This document shows positions 15,082 through 23,244 of a stretch of 64,000 nt of DNA, piece by piece; positions within the stretch are counted from its first letter, which is position 1; each line of letters starts with the position of its first letter. The notes under the pieces were generated by a model, which saw nothing but the letters and a program-made list of their open reading frames with translations, ran no database searches and was not told the origin of the DNA. Made by a program: the position numbers and the translations under genes. The stretch is from Arthrobacter antioxidans (GTDB lineage: Bacteria; Actinomycetota; Actinomycetes; Actinomycetales; Micrococcaceae), in contig NZ_CP095501.1 of NCBI RefSeq assembly GCF_023100725.1, forward strand, positions 868,001 through 932,000, in the 5' to 3' direction.

Positions 15082-15110
15082 GCCCACGGTTGCGAAGCGC
15101 AACCGTGGGC
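15082..15110 (-). terminator. 13-bp hairpin between TetR and aldo/keto reductase genes
   Basis: GCCCACGGTTGCG and its exact complement flank the loop AAG. A second hairpin (15121-15136, CGGTCCC/GGGACCG) lies just upstream on the minus strand. They either terminate the tetR message or fold in the leader of the reductase mRNA. No T tract follows. Confidence 0.6.
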
Positions 15111-15179
15111 GCCCGGGGCACGGTCCCTCGGGACCGGGCAGGGTGCTTCCCCCACGGAGACCCTGCAGTGCCAGCAGCA

Positions 15180-15207
15180 ACAATAGCGATGATCGGCCGG
15201 AAAACAA
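15180..15207 (-). promoter_or_regulatory. Candidate promoter for the aldo/keto reductase operon
   Basis: The minus strand reads TTGTTT (15207-15202), a 16-nt spacer and TATTGT (15185-15180). The -35 box lies inside the palindromic operator at 15201-15228, as expected for a repressible promoter. Confidence 0.45.
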
Positions 15208-15228
15208 ACCGTTCGACCGGTTTATTCC
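15201..15228. promoter_or_regulatory. TetR/butyrolactone-receptor type operator
   Basis: AAACCG-TTCGAC-CGGTTT (15206-15223) is a perfect 6-bp inverted repeat that extends imperfectly outward as ACAAACCG and CGGTTTATT. The shape resembles the ARE sites bound by gamma-butyrolactone receptor-type TetR proteins. It overlaps the tetR stop codon and the candidate -35 of the downstream operon. Confidence 0.5.
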
Positions 15229-15890
15229 GAGGGGCCGTCCCGGAACAGGGCCACGAGGTGCGGGACGCGCTCCTGCCGGTCCGGACCGACGACGCCCGGC
15301 AGGAGCATCTGCCACAGGTCGGCGAGCCGCTCGATCACGTCCGCCCGGCCCGTGAGCACGTTGGACACCATCTGCACGCCGGTGTAGGACCCGACGACCA
15401 CCTGCGCGAAGGCGTCGGAGTCCAGGTCCGGCCGCAGGTCGCCGTCCTGCTGGGCCATCCGGGCCAGCTCGCCGAAGCGCGCTGCCCAGTCGACGTAGGG
15501 CCGGCGGACGTCGTGCCCGAAGGCCGACGCCTCGAAGGTCAGGCGGATCCCGGCGCGCATGACGGAGTGCTCGATCAGCTGCAGGGTGAAGCCGCGGCAG
15601 ATCAGCACCATCGTCTCCAGCGCCGGTCGCCCCAGGGCCTGGACGCGCGCTCCGTCCGCCGAGGCGATCGCGTGCTGCTCCTCGATCACCGCCACCGCGA
15701 GGGCGTCCTTCGACGCGAAATGGAAGTACAGCGCGCCCTTGGTGACCTCGGCCGCGGAGGCGACGGCGGCCAGCGAGGTGTTGCCGTACCCGTGCTCCTC
15801 GAAGACGCCGGCCGCGGCGAGGATGATCGCCGAGCGGGTGGACCGGGCGCGCGCCTGTTGCCGGGCCGGGGGGAGTGTCGCTTGCCTCAT
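15222..15890 (-). CDS. TetR regulator, gamma-butyrolactone receptor (ScbR/ArpA)-like
   Basis: The 222-residue protein has an N-terminal TetR helix-turn-helix (residues 17-63). Its run EVTKGALYFHFASKDALAVAVIEEQ closely follows the pattern of ScbR/ArpA-type autoregulator receptors (VTKGALYFHF.SK..LA.AV...Q). The C-terminal ligand domain keeps IRLTFEAS, WAARFGELARMAQQDGDLRPDLD and SYTGVQMVS, also typical of that subfamily. Such repressors release DNA on binding butyrolactone-like signals, but no butenolide synthase is visible nearby, so the ligand may differ. The ATG at 15890 is chosen because the frame continues far upstream only as antisense to the AI-2E gene. An ARE-like operator lies at its stop codon. 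Confidence 0.85.
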   Translation of the reverse strand: MRQATLPPARQQARARSTRSAIILAAAGVFEEHGYGNTSLAAVASAAEVTKGALYFHFASKDALAVAVIEEQHAIASADGARVQALGRPALETMVLICRGFTLQLIEHSVMRAGIRLTFEASAFGHDVRRPYVDWAARFGELARMAQQDGDLRPDLDSDAFAQVVVGSYTGVQMVSNVLTGRADVIERLADLWQMLLPGVVGPDRQERVPHLVALFRDGPSE

Positions 15891-15935
15891 GACGCAATTC
15901 TCCGGCACAACCGGGTGGTAGGGCAGGATGGCTGT

Positions 15936-17234
15936 GTGACACGCGAGAATCCCGAGAACGACAGCGCCCGGAGCGACACCGCCACCCCCACCGACACCCC
16001 CGCCGACACCGGACCGTCCGCCGCCGACGGCGCCCGGGGTGCCGAACCGCACGGATCCACGGTGGCCCGCCGTTTCCGCCCCCGTGCGCTCGCTGACGGA
16101 CTGCGCGTCAGCGCGGTCTGGACCGCCCGGGCGCTGATCGTCCTCGCAGGCCTCGTGGTCCTCTGGTACGTCACCGGGGCGCTGTGGTCGATCGTGCTGC
16201 CCACCCTCTTCGCGCTGCTCCTCGCCTCGGTCCTCTGGCCCGTCAACCGGTTCCTGCGCAAGGGCCTGCCGAAGGTCCTGGCGGCCCTCCTGACGCTGCT
16301 CGGTTTCCTCGGGGTCGTCGTCGGCATCGGGGCGGCGACCATCCCCGCGATCGCGAGCGGCGTCACCGAACTCTCCGGCCTGGCCCGCGACAACGTCGCC
16401 GACCTCGTGGACTTCGTCGGCGGGCCGCCGCTGAACTTCGACGCGGCCAGCCTCGACGAGGTCGTCGACACCGCCCTGACCCAGCTCCAGGCGAACGTCG
16501 GGAACGTGGTCACCGGGATCACGGCGGGCCTGAGCGAGCTGACGTCCCTGACCGTCGTCGTGCTGCTGGCGCTCGTCTTCACGTTCTTCTGCCTGAAGGA
16601 CGGCGACCGCTTCATGCCGTGGGCGTCCCGCTGGACGAACTCGGCCGCCTTCGGCCACGCCTCCACGATCGCCAGCGGGACCTGGAAGACGCTGTCCTCC
16701 TACATCTTCGCCCAGGCCACCGTGGCACTCGTCGATGCCCTCTTCATCGGGCTCGGCCTCGTGCTGCTGGACATCCCGCTCGCCATCCCGCTGGCCGTCC
16801 TCGTGTTCTTCTCCGCCTTCATCCCCGTGGTCGGGGCGATCGTGTCCGGGCTCGTGGCGACCCTCGTCGCCTTCCTCGCGTACGGCTGGGTGAGCGCCCT
16901 CGTGGTGCTGGGACTGGTGATCCTGGTCCAGCAGCTCGAGAGCAACTTCATCCAGCCGCTGCTGGTGGGCCGTACGCTCGAGATCCACCCCGCCGTCGTC
17001 CTCGCCTCCGTGACCGTGGGCGGCACCCTGTTCGGGCTGATCGGTGCGTTCCTCGCGGTCCCGACGACGGCGGTCGCGATCGTGGTGCTCCGCTACCTCC
17101 GCGACCTGTCCACCGAGAACCGGCCGGAGCGGGGAGCCGGGGCCGACGGCCCGCCGCAGCAGTCGCAGGGCACCGGGGTGACGACGACGGAAGCAGGACC
17201 CCTCGCGCACAGCCCCGAGCAGTCCGGTGCGTAG
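15936..17234 (+). CDS. AI-2E/PerM family transporter
   Basis: The 432-residue protein has an acidic, low-complexity N-terminal tail of about 50 residues followed by roughly eight membrane helices in the AI-2E exporter layout. It includes the family-typical FTFFCLKDGDRFMPW, PLAVLVFFSAFIPVVGAIVSG and QQLESNFIQPLLVGRTLEIHPAVVL segments. Members export autoinducer-2 or act as Na+/H+ antiporters; most are uncharacterised. The GTG at 15936 follows CAGGATGG, a fair ribosome site, and starts the frame just after the divergent tetR start (45-nt gap). Its end overlaps the dehydrogenase start by 8 nt. Confidence 0.9.
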   Translation: MTRENPENDSARSDTATPTDTPADTGPSAADGARGAEPHGSTVARRFRPRALADGLRVSAVWTARALIVLAGLVVLWYVTGALWSIVLPTLFALLLASVLWPVNRFLRKGLPKVLAALLTLLGFLGVVVGIGAATIPAIASGVTELSGLARDNVADLVDFVGGPPLNFDAASLDEVVDTALTQLQANVGNVVTGITAGLSELTSLTVVVLLALVFTFFCLKDGDRFMPWASRWTNSAAFGHASTIASGTWKTLSSYIFAQATVALVDALFIGLGLVLLDIPLAIPLAVLVFFSAFIPVVGAIVSGLVATLVAFLAYGWVSALVVLGLVILVQQLESNFIQPLLVGRTLEIHPAVVLASVTVGGTLFGLIGAFLAVPTTAVAIVVLRYLRDLSTENRPERGAGADGPPQQSQGTGVTTTEAGPLAHSPEQSGA

Positions 17235-18198
17235 CCGCCCCGTGGTGGCCGTGCTCGAGGGGGCGCGGCCCGTGCGGGGGCTCGAGCGTGTCGCCGAGCT
17301 CGCCGAGGTGAGGGTGGCGCAGGCCGCCGACCTCGACCGCGCGCTCGACGGCGCCGAGGTGCTCTACCTGTGGGACTACTTCTCCGGGGCTCTGCCTGCC
17401 GCCTGGCATGCCGCCGGATCGCTGCGCTGGCTGCACGTCGCCGCGGCCGGCGTGGACAAGCTCCTGTTCCCCGGCCTCGTGGCCTCCGACGTCGTCGTCA
17501 CGAACGCGCACGGCATCTTCGACCAGCCGATGGCGGAGTACGTGCTCGGCGCCATGTTGCACTCCGCGAAGGGCTTCGGCCCCCTGCGCGACCAGCAGCG
17601 GGCGGGGCAGTGGACGTGGCGTGAGGGCCGGAACATCGCCGGGACCCGGGCGCTCGTCGTGGGCACGGGCAGCATCGGCCGGCACACGGCGCGGCTCCTC
17701 CGGGCGGTCGGGGTGCGGGTCGAGGGGGTGGGCCGCACCGCCGTCGCGCACGACGACGACTTCGGCCGCATCCACGCCTCCGCCGACCTGGCGGGTGTGG
17801 TGGGTGACGTCGACTGGCTGGTCCTCGTGGCGCCCCTGACCCCGGCCACCGAGAACCTCGTGGGTGCGGAGGTCATCGGGGCGCTTCCGGCCTCGGCGGT
17901 GGTGATCAACGCGGGCCGGGGTCGGCTCGTGGACGAGGAGGCCCTCGTCCGCTCCCTCGTGGGCGGGGCGATCGCGGGCGCCGTGCTGGACACGTTCGCC
18001 GTCGAGCCGCTCCCGCCGGAGCATCCGCTGTGGTCCCTGCCCACGGTCCTCGTCACCCCGCACATGGCGAGCAACGCCGATTCCTGGCTGGACGACCTCG
18101 CCGCGCAGTTCGAGCGGAACTTCCTGCTGTGGCTGGAGGACCGGCCCCTGCCCGGCGTCGTCGACAAGGCCCTCGGCTACGTGCCCTCGAGGGGGTAG
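17227..18198 (+). CDS. D-isomer-specific 2-hydroxyacid dehydrogenase
   Basis: The 323-residue protein has the NAD-binding loop VVGTGSIGRHTARLL (residues 140-154) and the three catalytic positions of the D-2-hydroxyacid dehydrogenase family: Arg in NAGRGRLVDEEAL, Glu in DTFAVEPLP and His in TPHMAS. It is in the size range of the GhrA/GyaR-like branch that reduces glyoxylate or hydroxypyruvate. The GTG start overlaps the AI-2E transporter stop by 8 nt, so translation is probably coupled. It ends before a hairpin shared with the convergent VOC gene. The substrate is not determinable from sequence. Confidence 0.9.
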   Translation: MRSRPVVAVLEGARPVRGLERVAELAEVRVAQAADLDRALDGAEVLYLWDYFSGALPAAWHAAGSLRWLHVAAAGVDKLLFPGLVASDVVVTNAHGIFDQPMAEYVLGAMLHSAKGFGPLRDQQRAGQWTWREGRNIAGTRALVVGTGSIGRHTARLLRAVGVRVEGVGRTAVAHDDDFGRIHASADLAGVVGDVDWLVLVAPLTPATENLVGAEVIGALPASAVVINAGRGRLVDEEALVRSLVGGAIAGAVLDTFAVEPLPPEHPLWSLPTVLVTPHMASNADSWLDDLAAQFERNFLLWLEDRPLPGVVDKALGYVPSRG

Positions 18199-18202
18199 TC
18201 CC

Positions 18203-18219
18203 GGTCGGAGGCCCCGACC
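18203..18219. terminator. Hairpin between convergent genes
   Basis: GGTCGG-AGGCC-CCGACC forms a 6-bp stem in the 32-nt gap between the dehydrogenase and VOC genes. Confidence 0.5.
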
Positions 18220-18230
18220 CCCGGGAGCGC

Positions 18231-18620
18231 CTACGCAGGCGCCTGGATGACCAGCAGCATGGTGCCCTCCGGGTCGCGGACGTAGGCCACCGTCTCACCC
18301 CACGGCATCGGCGACGGACGCAGTGGCACCTGCGCCTCCGCCTCGCGCGCGGCGTCGACGACGGCCGCGAGGTCCTCCACATAGAGGCAGACGTCGACCG
18401 CGTGGCCGGTGGCCGGCAGGGGCGTGGCGCCGTACAGGGCCGGCGACGTGCCGACCCCGAGCGCGAGCTGCCCGTCCCCGATGCGCAGCGTGACGTAGAC
18501 CGGCTCACCCTCCTCGGGGAACCGGTAGATCTGGCCGGCCGCGAACACGCGTTCGTAGAACGCGCACGTGGACGCCAGGTCGCTGCAGTTGATGATCGGG
18601 AACACCTCGCGCCGTGTCAT
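18231..18620 (-). CDS. VOC superfamily protein
   Basis: The 129-residue single-domain protein starts REVFPIINCSDLASTCAFYERVF and ends TVAYVRDPEGTMLLVIQAPA, with GHAVDVCLYVED in the middle. This is the two beta-alpha-beta-beta-beta modules of the vicinal oxygen chelate fold. The expected metal ligands are only partly present: the final Glu position is Leu/Val-rich, so it may bind rather than turn over a ligand. Chosen start ATG at 18620 has TACCCT exactly 6 nt upstream, consistent with a leaderless transcript. Confidence 0.85.
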   Translation of the reverse strand: MTRREVFPIINCSDLASTCAFYERVFAAGQIYRFPEEGEPVYVTLRIGDGQLALGVGTSPALYGATPLPATGHAVDVCLYVEDLAAVVDAAREAEAQVPLRPSPMPWGETVAYVRDPEGTMLLVIQAPA

Positions 18621-18626
18621 CGCCCA

Positions 18627-18632
18627 AGGGTA
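18627..18632 (-). promoter_or_regulatory. -10 element for a leaderless VOC transcript
   Basis: TACCCT on the minus strand lies 6 nt before the ATG at 18620. Confidence 0.4.
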
Positions 18633-18728
18633 TGCCCCGAGGTCCCGAGGGCGCCGGGTAGATTGGCGCGGGCCACGCGGCGGGTGAGACGATTGCCGCT
18701 GCCGCCACCCGCCGATCAGGAGCCATCC

Positions 18729-19988
18729 GTGCGCATCCGCCTGCCCCGTCCGGAGACCCGCAACAGCGCCCGCACGGTCTGGTTGTTCTTCGCCCTCGTC
18801 CACGCCGGATTCCTCGCGCGGCTGCTGCCCTTCATCATCGGCGGGGGGGTGCTCAGCGACGTCCGCTTCTACCGGGAGTGGGCCTACCAGGCGCTGGGTG
18901 ACGGGGTGTGGCAGGGCATCGACACGGCGTGGGTCTACCCGGCCGGCGCCCTCGCCCCGATGCTCGTCGCCGCGGCGTTCGGGCCGTATCTGTACCAGCT
19001 CGCCTGGTTCGTGCTCTTCGCGGGCCTCAACGCCGTCGGTGTCGCCGCGCTGATCCGGCGGGGCACGCCGTCGTCGTACACGGCCGCCTACTGGTGGCTC
19101 ACCGTGACCGCGCTCCTCGGACCCGTGGCCGTGGGCAGGATCGACGGGCTGACCGCGCCGCTGGTCATCACCGCGCTGCTGATCGTCGCCGCGCGCCCGT
19201 TCGTCGCGTCCCTCCTGCTCAGCGCCGCCACGTGGATGAAGGTGTGGCCGGCCGCGGTGGTGCTCGCGGCGCTCGTCGTCGTCCGTGAGGGACGGCTCCG
19301 GGTCCTCGCGGCGGGCGTGGCGCTCACGGCGGGCATCGCCGTCGTGGTGGCGGTGTTCGGCGACGTCCGCAACCTCACCGGCTTCCTGAGCGCGCAGGGC
19401 GCCCGCGGCATGCAGCTCGAGGCGCCGCTCAGCACGCCGGGCGTGTGGCAGGCGATCACCGGGACCTCCGGCGCCTACTTCTTCGAGGACGAGGTCATCA
19501 ACACCATGGAGGTCCGCGGTGCCCTGAGCGGGCTGGTGGGGGACCTGATGTCCCCGCTGCTCGCCCTCACGGTGCTCCTGGTCGCCGTGTTCCTCGGGAT
19601 CGCCCTGCACCGCGGCGCCGAGCCGGGCGCACTGCTCGCCACCGGGTCGCTGGCCCTCGTCAGCACCCTCGTGGTGTTCAACAAGGTGGGCTCACCGCAG
19701 TTCATGCTGTGGATCGCGGCGACGATCGCGGCCGGCCTCGTGCTGGACCGGGCGGCGGAGTGGCGCTACCCGGCCGTCGCGATGCTCGCCACGGCCGCCC
19801 TGACCACACTCGTCTATCCCGTGTTCTACGACGCCCTGCGCTACGACCTGAACCCCGCAGTCGCCGTCCTGCTGACCCTGCGGAACCTGCTCGTGGTGAG
19901 CATCTTCGTGTGGTCGCTCGTGCGGTTGGGGCACCTCACGGCGCGGGCGCGGTCGGCCGCGGAGGCCGCCGCACCTAGGAGTGCCTGA
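18729..19988 (+). CDS. GT87-like multi-pass membrane protein
   Basis: The 419-residue protein has about ten to twelve membrane helices. An early luminal motif, DVRFYREWAYQALGDGVWQGIDTAWVYP, resembles the Asp-containing loop of GT-C mannosyltransferases (DUF2029/GT87), which use polyprenyl-phosphate sugars at the outer face of the membrane. Later NKVGSPQFMLWIAAT is also typical of that group. Activity and acceptor are unknown. The GTG has AGGAG 7 nt upstream. It overlaps the convergent epimerase-like gene by 14 nt. Confidence 0.75.
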   Translation: MRIRLPRPETRNSARTVWLFFALVHAGFLARLLPFIIGGGVLSDVRFYREWAYQALGDGVWQGIDTAWVYPAGALAPMLVAAAFGPYLYQLAWFVLFAGLNAVGVAALIRRGTPSSYTAAYWWLTVTALLGPVAVGRIDGLTAPLVITALLIVAARPFVASLLLSAATWMKVWPAAVVLAALVVVREGRLRVLAAGVALTAGIAVVVAVFGDVRNLTGFLSAQGARGMQLEAPLSTPGVWQAITGTSGAYFFEDEVINTMEVRGALSGLVGDLMSPLLALTVLLVAVFLGIALHRGAEPGALLATGSLALVSTLVVFNKVGSPQFMLWIAATIAAGLVLDRAAEWRYPAVAMLATAALTTLVYPVFYDALRYDLNPAVAVLLTLRNLLVVSIFVWSLVRLGHLTARARSAAEAAAPRSA

Positions 19989-20820
19989 CGCCCTGCCCGG
20001 CGAGCACCGCCCGGTAGCCCTCGCGGTAGGTCGGGTAGCCGAAGGTGAAGCCGGTCCCGCGGAGCAGGCTGCTGTCCACGCGGCGGGCACCACCACGGCC
20101 CGACGTCGGCTCGCCCGGGGGCGGGACCGGCAGGTCCAGTTCGGCGGCCAGGAAGCGCAGCACCTCGCCGAGATCCACGGGCAGTTCGTCGCTGCCGAGG
20201 TAGATCGGCGCGGGGGAGGCCACCTCGGTGACCAGGTGCACGATCGCGGCCGCGGCGTCGTCGCGGTGGATCCGGTTGGTCCACTGCGGTTCCACCGGCA
20301 GCACCGCGCTCCCGCTCCGCACCTGGTCGATCAGGCGGGTGCGGCCGGGGCCGTAGATGCCCGAGAGGCGGAGGACCGTCCCGTGGGCCGAGCCCTCGAG
20401 GAGGACCTGCTCGGCCTCCCGGACCAGCCGGGCCGTGGGGGCCGTGCTCTCCGCGGGTGACTCCTCGGTGACGAAGGCGCCGTCGAAGTCCCCGTACACC
20501 GCCGTGGAGGACACGAAGAGGATCCGCCGGGGCATGACACCGTCGCGCTCGAGTGCGGCCAGGACGTTGCGGGTGGCCTCCACGTAGGCGCTGCGGTAGG
20601 CGGCCTCCGTGCGGTCTCCCGCGGCGGTGGCGATGAGGACGACGTCGGTGTCCGCCGGGATGGTCGGCAGGTGCTGCGTCAGGTCGACGGACACGCCCTC
20701 GATCGCGGCGGGGAGGCGTCCGGCGGAGCGGCGCCAGCCGACCACGCGCTCGCCCCGTGCGGCCAGTCGCAGCCCCACCTCGGTCCCGAGATCCCCGCAG
20801 CCCGCTATCAGCACCGTCAT
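19975..20820 (-). CDS. NAD-dependent epimerase/SDR family protein (YeeZ-like)
   Basis: The 281-residue protein starts with a Rossmann loop GCGDLGTEVGLRLAARG (residues 7-23), has FVSSTAVYGDFDG in the place of the extended-SDR Ser/Thr-Tyr segment, and LRLSGIYGPGRTRLID followed by NRIHRDDAAAAIVHL, the layout of YeeZ-like extended SDRs. Lys of the YxxxK motif is not evident, so the enzyme may be atypical or non-catalytic. Function is unknown. The ATG is preceded by a short gap made largely of a 15-bp triplicate. It overlaps the end of the GT87-like gene on the opposite strand. Confidence 0.85.
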   Translation of the reverse strand: MTVLIAGCGDLGTEVGLRLAARGERVVGWRRSAGRLPAAIEGVSVDLTQHLPTIPADTDVVLIATAAGDRTEAAYRSAYVEATRNVLAALERDGVMPRRILFVSSTAVYGDFDGAFVTEESPAESTAPTARLVREAEQVLLEGSAHGTVLRLSGIYGPGRTRLIDQVRSGSAVLPVEPQWTNRIHRDDAAAAIVHLVTEVASPAPIYLGSDELPVDLGEVLRFLAAELDLPVPPPGEPTSGRGGARRVDSSLLRGTGFTFGYPTYREGYRAVLAGQGVRHS

Positions 20821-20829
20821 CGCACCACT

Positions 20830-20874
20830 CTAGTCACGGATCCTCCAGTCACGGATCCTCTAGTCACGGATCCG
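20830..20874. repeat. Three 15-bp tandem repeats at the glutaminase stop codon
   Basis: CTAGTCACGGATCCT repeats at 20830-20844, 20845-20859 and 20860-20874 with few changes. The third unit contains the stop and last codons of the glutaminase gene read on the minus strand, so the gene end has been copied twice downstream. Confidence 0.9.
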
Positions 20875-22683
20875 CACCGCGGTCTCGCGCAGGTACAGGT
20901 CCACGCGCGTGTAGGCGTCCCGGGTGAGCGCCTTCCAGAGTTCGACGGCGAGGTTCGGGTCCTCCTTCTCGATGGCCCGGATGGCCTGGGCCGTCAGCAC
21001 CTTCACGTGCACGTCCTCCAGCGCCTTGACGGTGGTCTCCTGGCGGTCGTCGCTGCCGAGCGCCAGCTCGCCGAACGTCATGCCGGCGCTCAGGGTGGTC
21101 AGCTTGAGGCGCTCGCCGGAGGGCCCGGGCACCGACGTGACGATCTTGCCGGAGAGGATGAAGTAGACGCCGCCGAAGGACTGCCCCACGCGCCGCACCA
21201 CGTGGCCCTTCTCGTAGGTGCGGTCCTCCATCCGGAGCGTCAGGGCCTCGACCTCCCCGCGGGTGAGCGGGCTCAGCGCCGGGCACTGGGACACCTCGAC
21301 CTTCGAGGGGAGCAGGAGGTCCCCGCCGTACCGCGTGATGAGCTCGTTCTCGCACCATTCGACGGCGGCGGTGCGCGTGTCGAAGGTGGGGACGGGCCGG
21401 TCCACGTCCTTGAAGGTCTCCGCGAGGGTGCCCTCGCCGTCGATCAGCACGAGGTCGCACCCCACCTTCGTGAGGTTCTCCCGCACCTCGCCGAGCAGGC
21501 GCAGCGAGACGTCGGCGACCTCGTCGACGCGGCGCAGGTCGAGGATCACGAAGTCGACGTCGTCGTCGAGTCCGCTCAGCTCGCGCACCATGGACTCCGT
21601 CCCCGCGAAGAGCAGGTCGCCGTTGAGTTCGATCACCCTGGCCTGGTGCGCGTGGTCGCGGAGGACGTCCATCGCCTCCTCCGTCCGCCGGATGCCCGAC
21701 GGCGCGGCCAGGATGTCGTAGGTGGCGCGGATGGCGGACTTCCCGGCGCGCGCGGCCCGGACGAAGTGCAGTTCCATGTCGCGGGAGAGGCGCTGGCTCG
21801 TGGCCATGCCGCGGACGCTGCTGCCGTGCTCGTCGAGGGGCGGCGAGTAGATGGCGAGGCCCACCTGGCCCGGCAGGACGGCGATCGTCCCACCGGCCAC
21901 GCCGCTCTTGGCGGGCATCCCCACCGTGCTGATCCAGGATCCGGCGTCGTCGTACATGCCGCACGTGGTCATGACGGACAGCACGCGTTCCACGGAGAGC
22001 AGGTCCAGCGCCTCGACGCCCGTGATCGGGTTGCGGCCCGAGTTCGCGAGCGTGGCGGCCATGACGGAGAGGTCCATGCAGTTGACCATCACCGAGCACT
22101 GCCGGAAGTAGTCCTCGATGACGGGCGTCGGATCCGACTCGATGATGTCGAAGGATCGCAGCAGGTAGGCGAGCGCGCGGTTGCGGTGGCCGTGGTCGAG
22201 CTCCGAGCGGAAGATCTCCTCGTCGACGCCCAGTTGGCGGCCCGCGAACTGCGAGTAGGTGCTGAGGATGCGCTTGAAGCGCGTGTTGCCGCCGCGCGAC
22301 CGGACGAGGGACGTGGCCGTGAGCGCGCCCGCGTTGATCATGGCGTTGGAGGGCCGGCCGCTCCCGGGTGCGAGGGAGATCTCGTTGAACGTGTCCCCGG
22401 AGGGCTCGACGTCGACCTTCGCGTCCACGGCCTCCATGCCGAGGTCGGCTAGGGCCAGCCCGTAGGTGAAGGGCTTCGAGATGGACTGGATGGTGAATTC
22501 CTCGCGGGTGTCGCCGACCTCGTACATGTAGCCGTCCACCGTCGTCAGGCAGATCCCGAAGTTGTCGGGATCGACGTTCGCCATCGCCGGGATGGAGCTG
22601 TAGGGCTTGCCGTCCCTGAGTTCGGAGATCTCCCGGTGGATGGTCTTCAGGTAGCTCTCGATCGGCGATTCCATGCCTTCCAC
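20860..22683 (-). CDS. glsA: Glutaminase fused to STAS and cyclic-nucleotide-binding domains
   Basis: Residues 1-310 form a serine-dependent glutaminase (glutamine to glutamate and ammonia), with the SxxK catalytic pair in QSISKPFTYG (Ser67-Lys70), SGRPSNAMINAGA, and GMPAKSGVAGGTIAVLPGQVG. Residues 340-450 are a STAS-like domain (VIELNGDLLFAGTE...DFVILDLRRVDEVAD). Residues 470-590 are a cNMP-binding cradle with GQSFGGVYFILSGKI and AGMTFGELALGSDDRQETTVKA, close to the phosphate-cassette pattern. At 607 residues it is about twice the usual bacterial GlsA; the fusion exists in some actinobacteria. The start is GTG at 22683 or ATG at 22674; neither has a good ribosome site. Regulation of activity by nucleotide binding is inferred. 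Confidence 0.9.
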   Translation of the reverse strand: MEGMESPIESYLKTIHREISELRDGKPYSSIPAMANVDPDNFGICLTTVDGYMYEVGDTREEFTIQSISKPFTYGLALADLGMEAVDAKVDVEPSGDTFNEISLAPGSGRPSNAMINAGALTATSLVRSRGGNTRFKRILSTYSQFAGRQLGVDEEIFRSELDHGHRNRALAYLLRSFDIIESDPTPVIEDYFRQCSVMVNCMDLSVMAATLANSGRNPITGVEALDLLSVERVLSVMTTCGMYDDAGSWISTVGMPAKSGVAGGTIAVLPGQVGLAIYSPPLDEHGSSVRGMATSQRLSRDMELHFVRAARAGKSAIRATYDILAAPSGIRRTEEAMDVLRDHAHQARVIELNGDLLFAGTESMVRELSGLDDDVDFVILDLRRVDEVADVSLRLLGEVRENLTKVGCDLVLIDGEGTLAETFKDVDRPVPTFDTRTAAVEWCENELITRYGGDLLLPSKVEVSQCPALSPLTRGEVEALTLRMEDRTYEKGHVVRRVGQSFGGVYFILSGKIVTSVPGPSGERLKLTTLSAGMTFGELALGSDDRQETTVKALEDVHVKVLTAQAIRAIEKEDPNLAVELWKALTRDAYTRVDLYLRETAVRIRD

Positions 22684-22721
22684 ACTACGGGTGCGGCGAC
22701 CGGCAGCCGACCGGTGGCGGA

Positions 22722-23177
22722 TCAGCGGCCGGTGAGCGTGTGCCGGACCGAGAGCACGAAGAGCTGGACGACGGCGGTGGCCACACCGAGCATCAGCAGG
22801 ATCGGGGCGGCCATGCTCACGTAGCTGAACCAGGGCGCGGCGTAGGGGCCCATCTGCCCGGCCGGGAACGTCTCGGCATACTGCTGCGCGTGGATCATCG
22901 GTGCCGCGAGGAGATAGGCGCCGAGTGCCACGAGGACGCCGGCGACACCCCAGATCCAGGGGTCGTAGGGATTGCGGGGATGCGCCGGTCCGGTGGCCCG
23001 GACGCCCGGCTCCGGCCCCACCTCCCGGATCACGGAGGTGCCGGGGCCCGGCGGTTCGGCGACGGGCGCGACGGGGGCCGGTGAGCCCGTCCCCGCGGAT
23101 GCATCGGTGACACCGCCACGCTGGTAGATGCCCTCGTAGCGTGGATCGTGCGTGGACTGCGGGCCACCACCGGTCAT
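22722..23177 (-). CDS. Small membrane protein of unknown function
   Basis: The 151-residue protein has a Gly/Pro/Ala-rich, probably disordered first half of about 70 residues and two membrane helices (about 75-92 and 118-141), with an extracytoplasmic loop rich in Gln/Tyr/Pro between them. No enzymatic motif is present. Coding bias is good and it lies on the same strand as the glutaminase gene 38 nt downstream, but with no evidence of shared function. Similar two-helix proteins are common and uncharacterised in actinobacteria. Confidence 0.7.
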   Translation of the reverse strand: MTGGGPQSTHDPRYEGIYQRGGVTDASAGTGSPAPVAPVAEPPGPGTSVIREVGPEPGVRATGPAHPRNPYDPWIWGVAGVLVALGAYLLAAPMIHAQQYAETFPAGQMGPYAAPWFSYVSMAAPILLMLGVATAVVQLFVLSVRHTLTGR

Positions 23178-23244
23178 CGGTTGTCCTCCCCCTGGATCGA
23201 CGAATGCCCCCAGTAAACCATGCCCGCCGCCGCGGGCCGCGGAG

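Noticed and set aside
14475..15935. An open frame running in from upstream of the AI-2E gene, adding nearly 500 codons
   Set aside because: It lies antisense to the aldo/keto reductase and TetR genes and has no family features. The real start is the GTG at 15936.
15222..17210. A TetR gene extended by about 440 N-terminal residues
   Set aside because: The extension is antisense to the AI-2E transporter. The conserved TetR start is the ATG at 15890.
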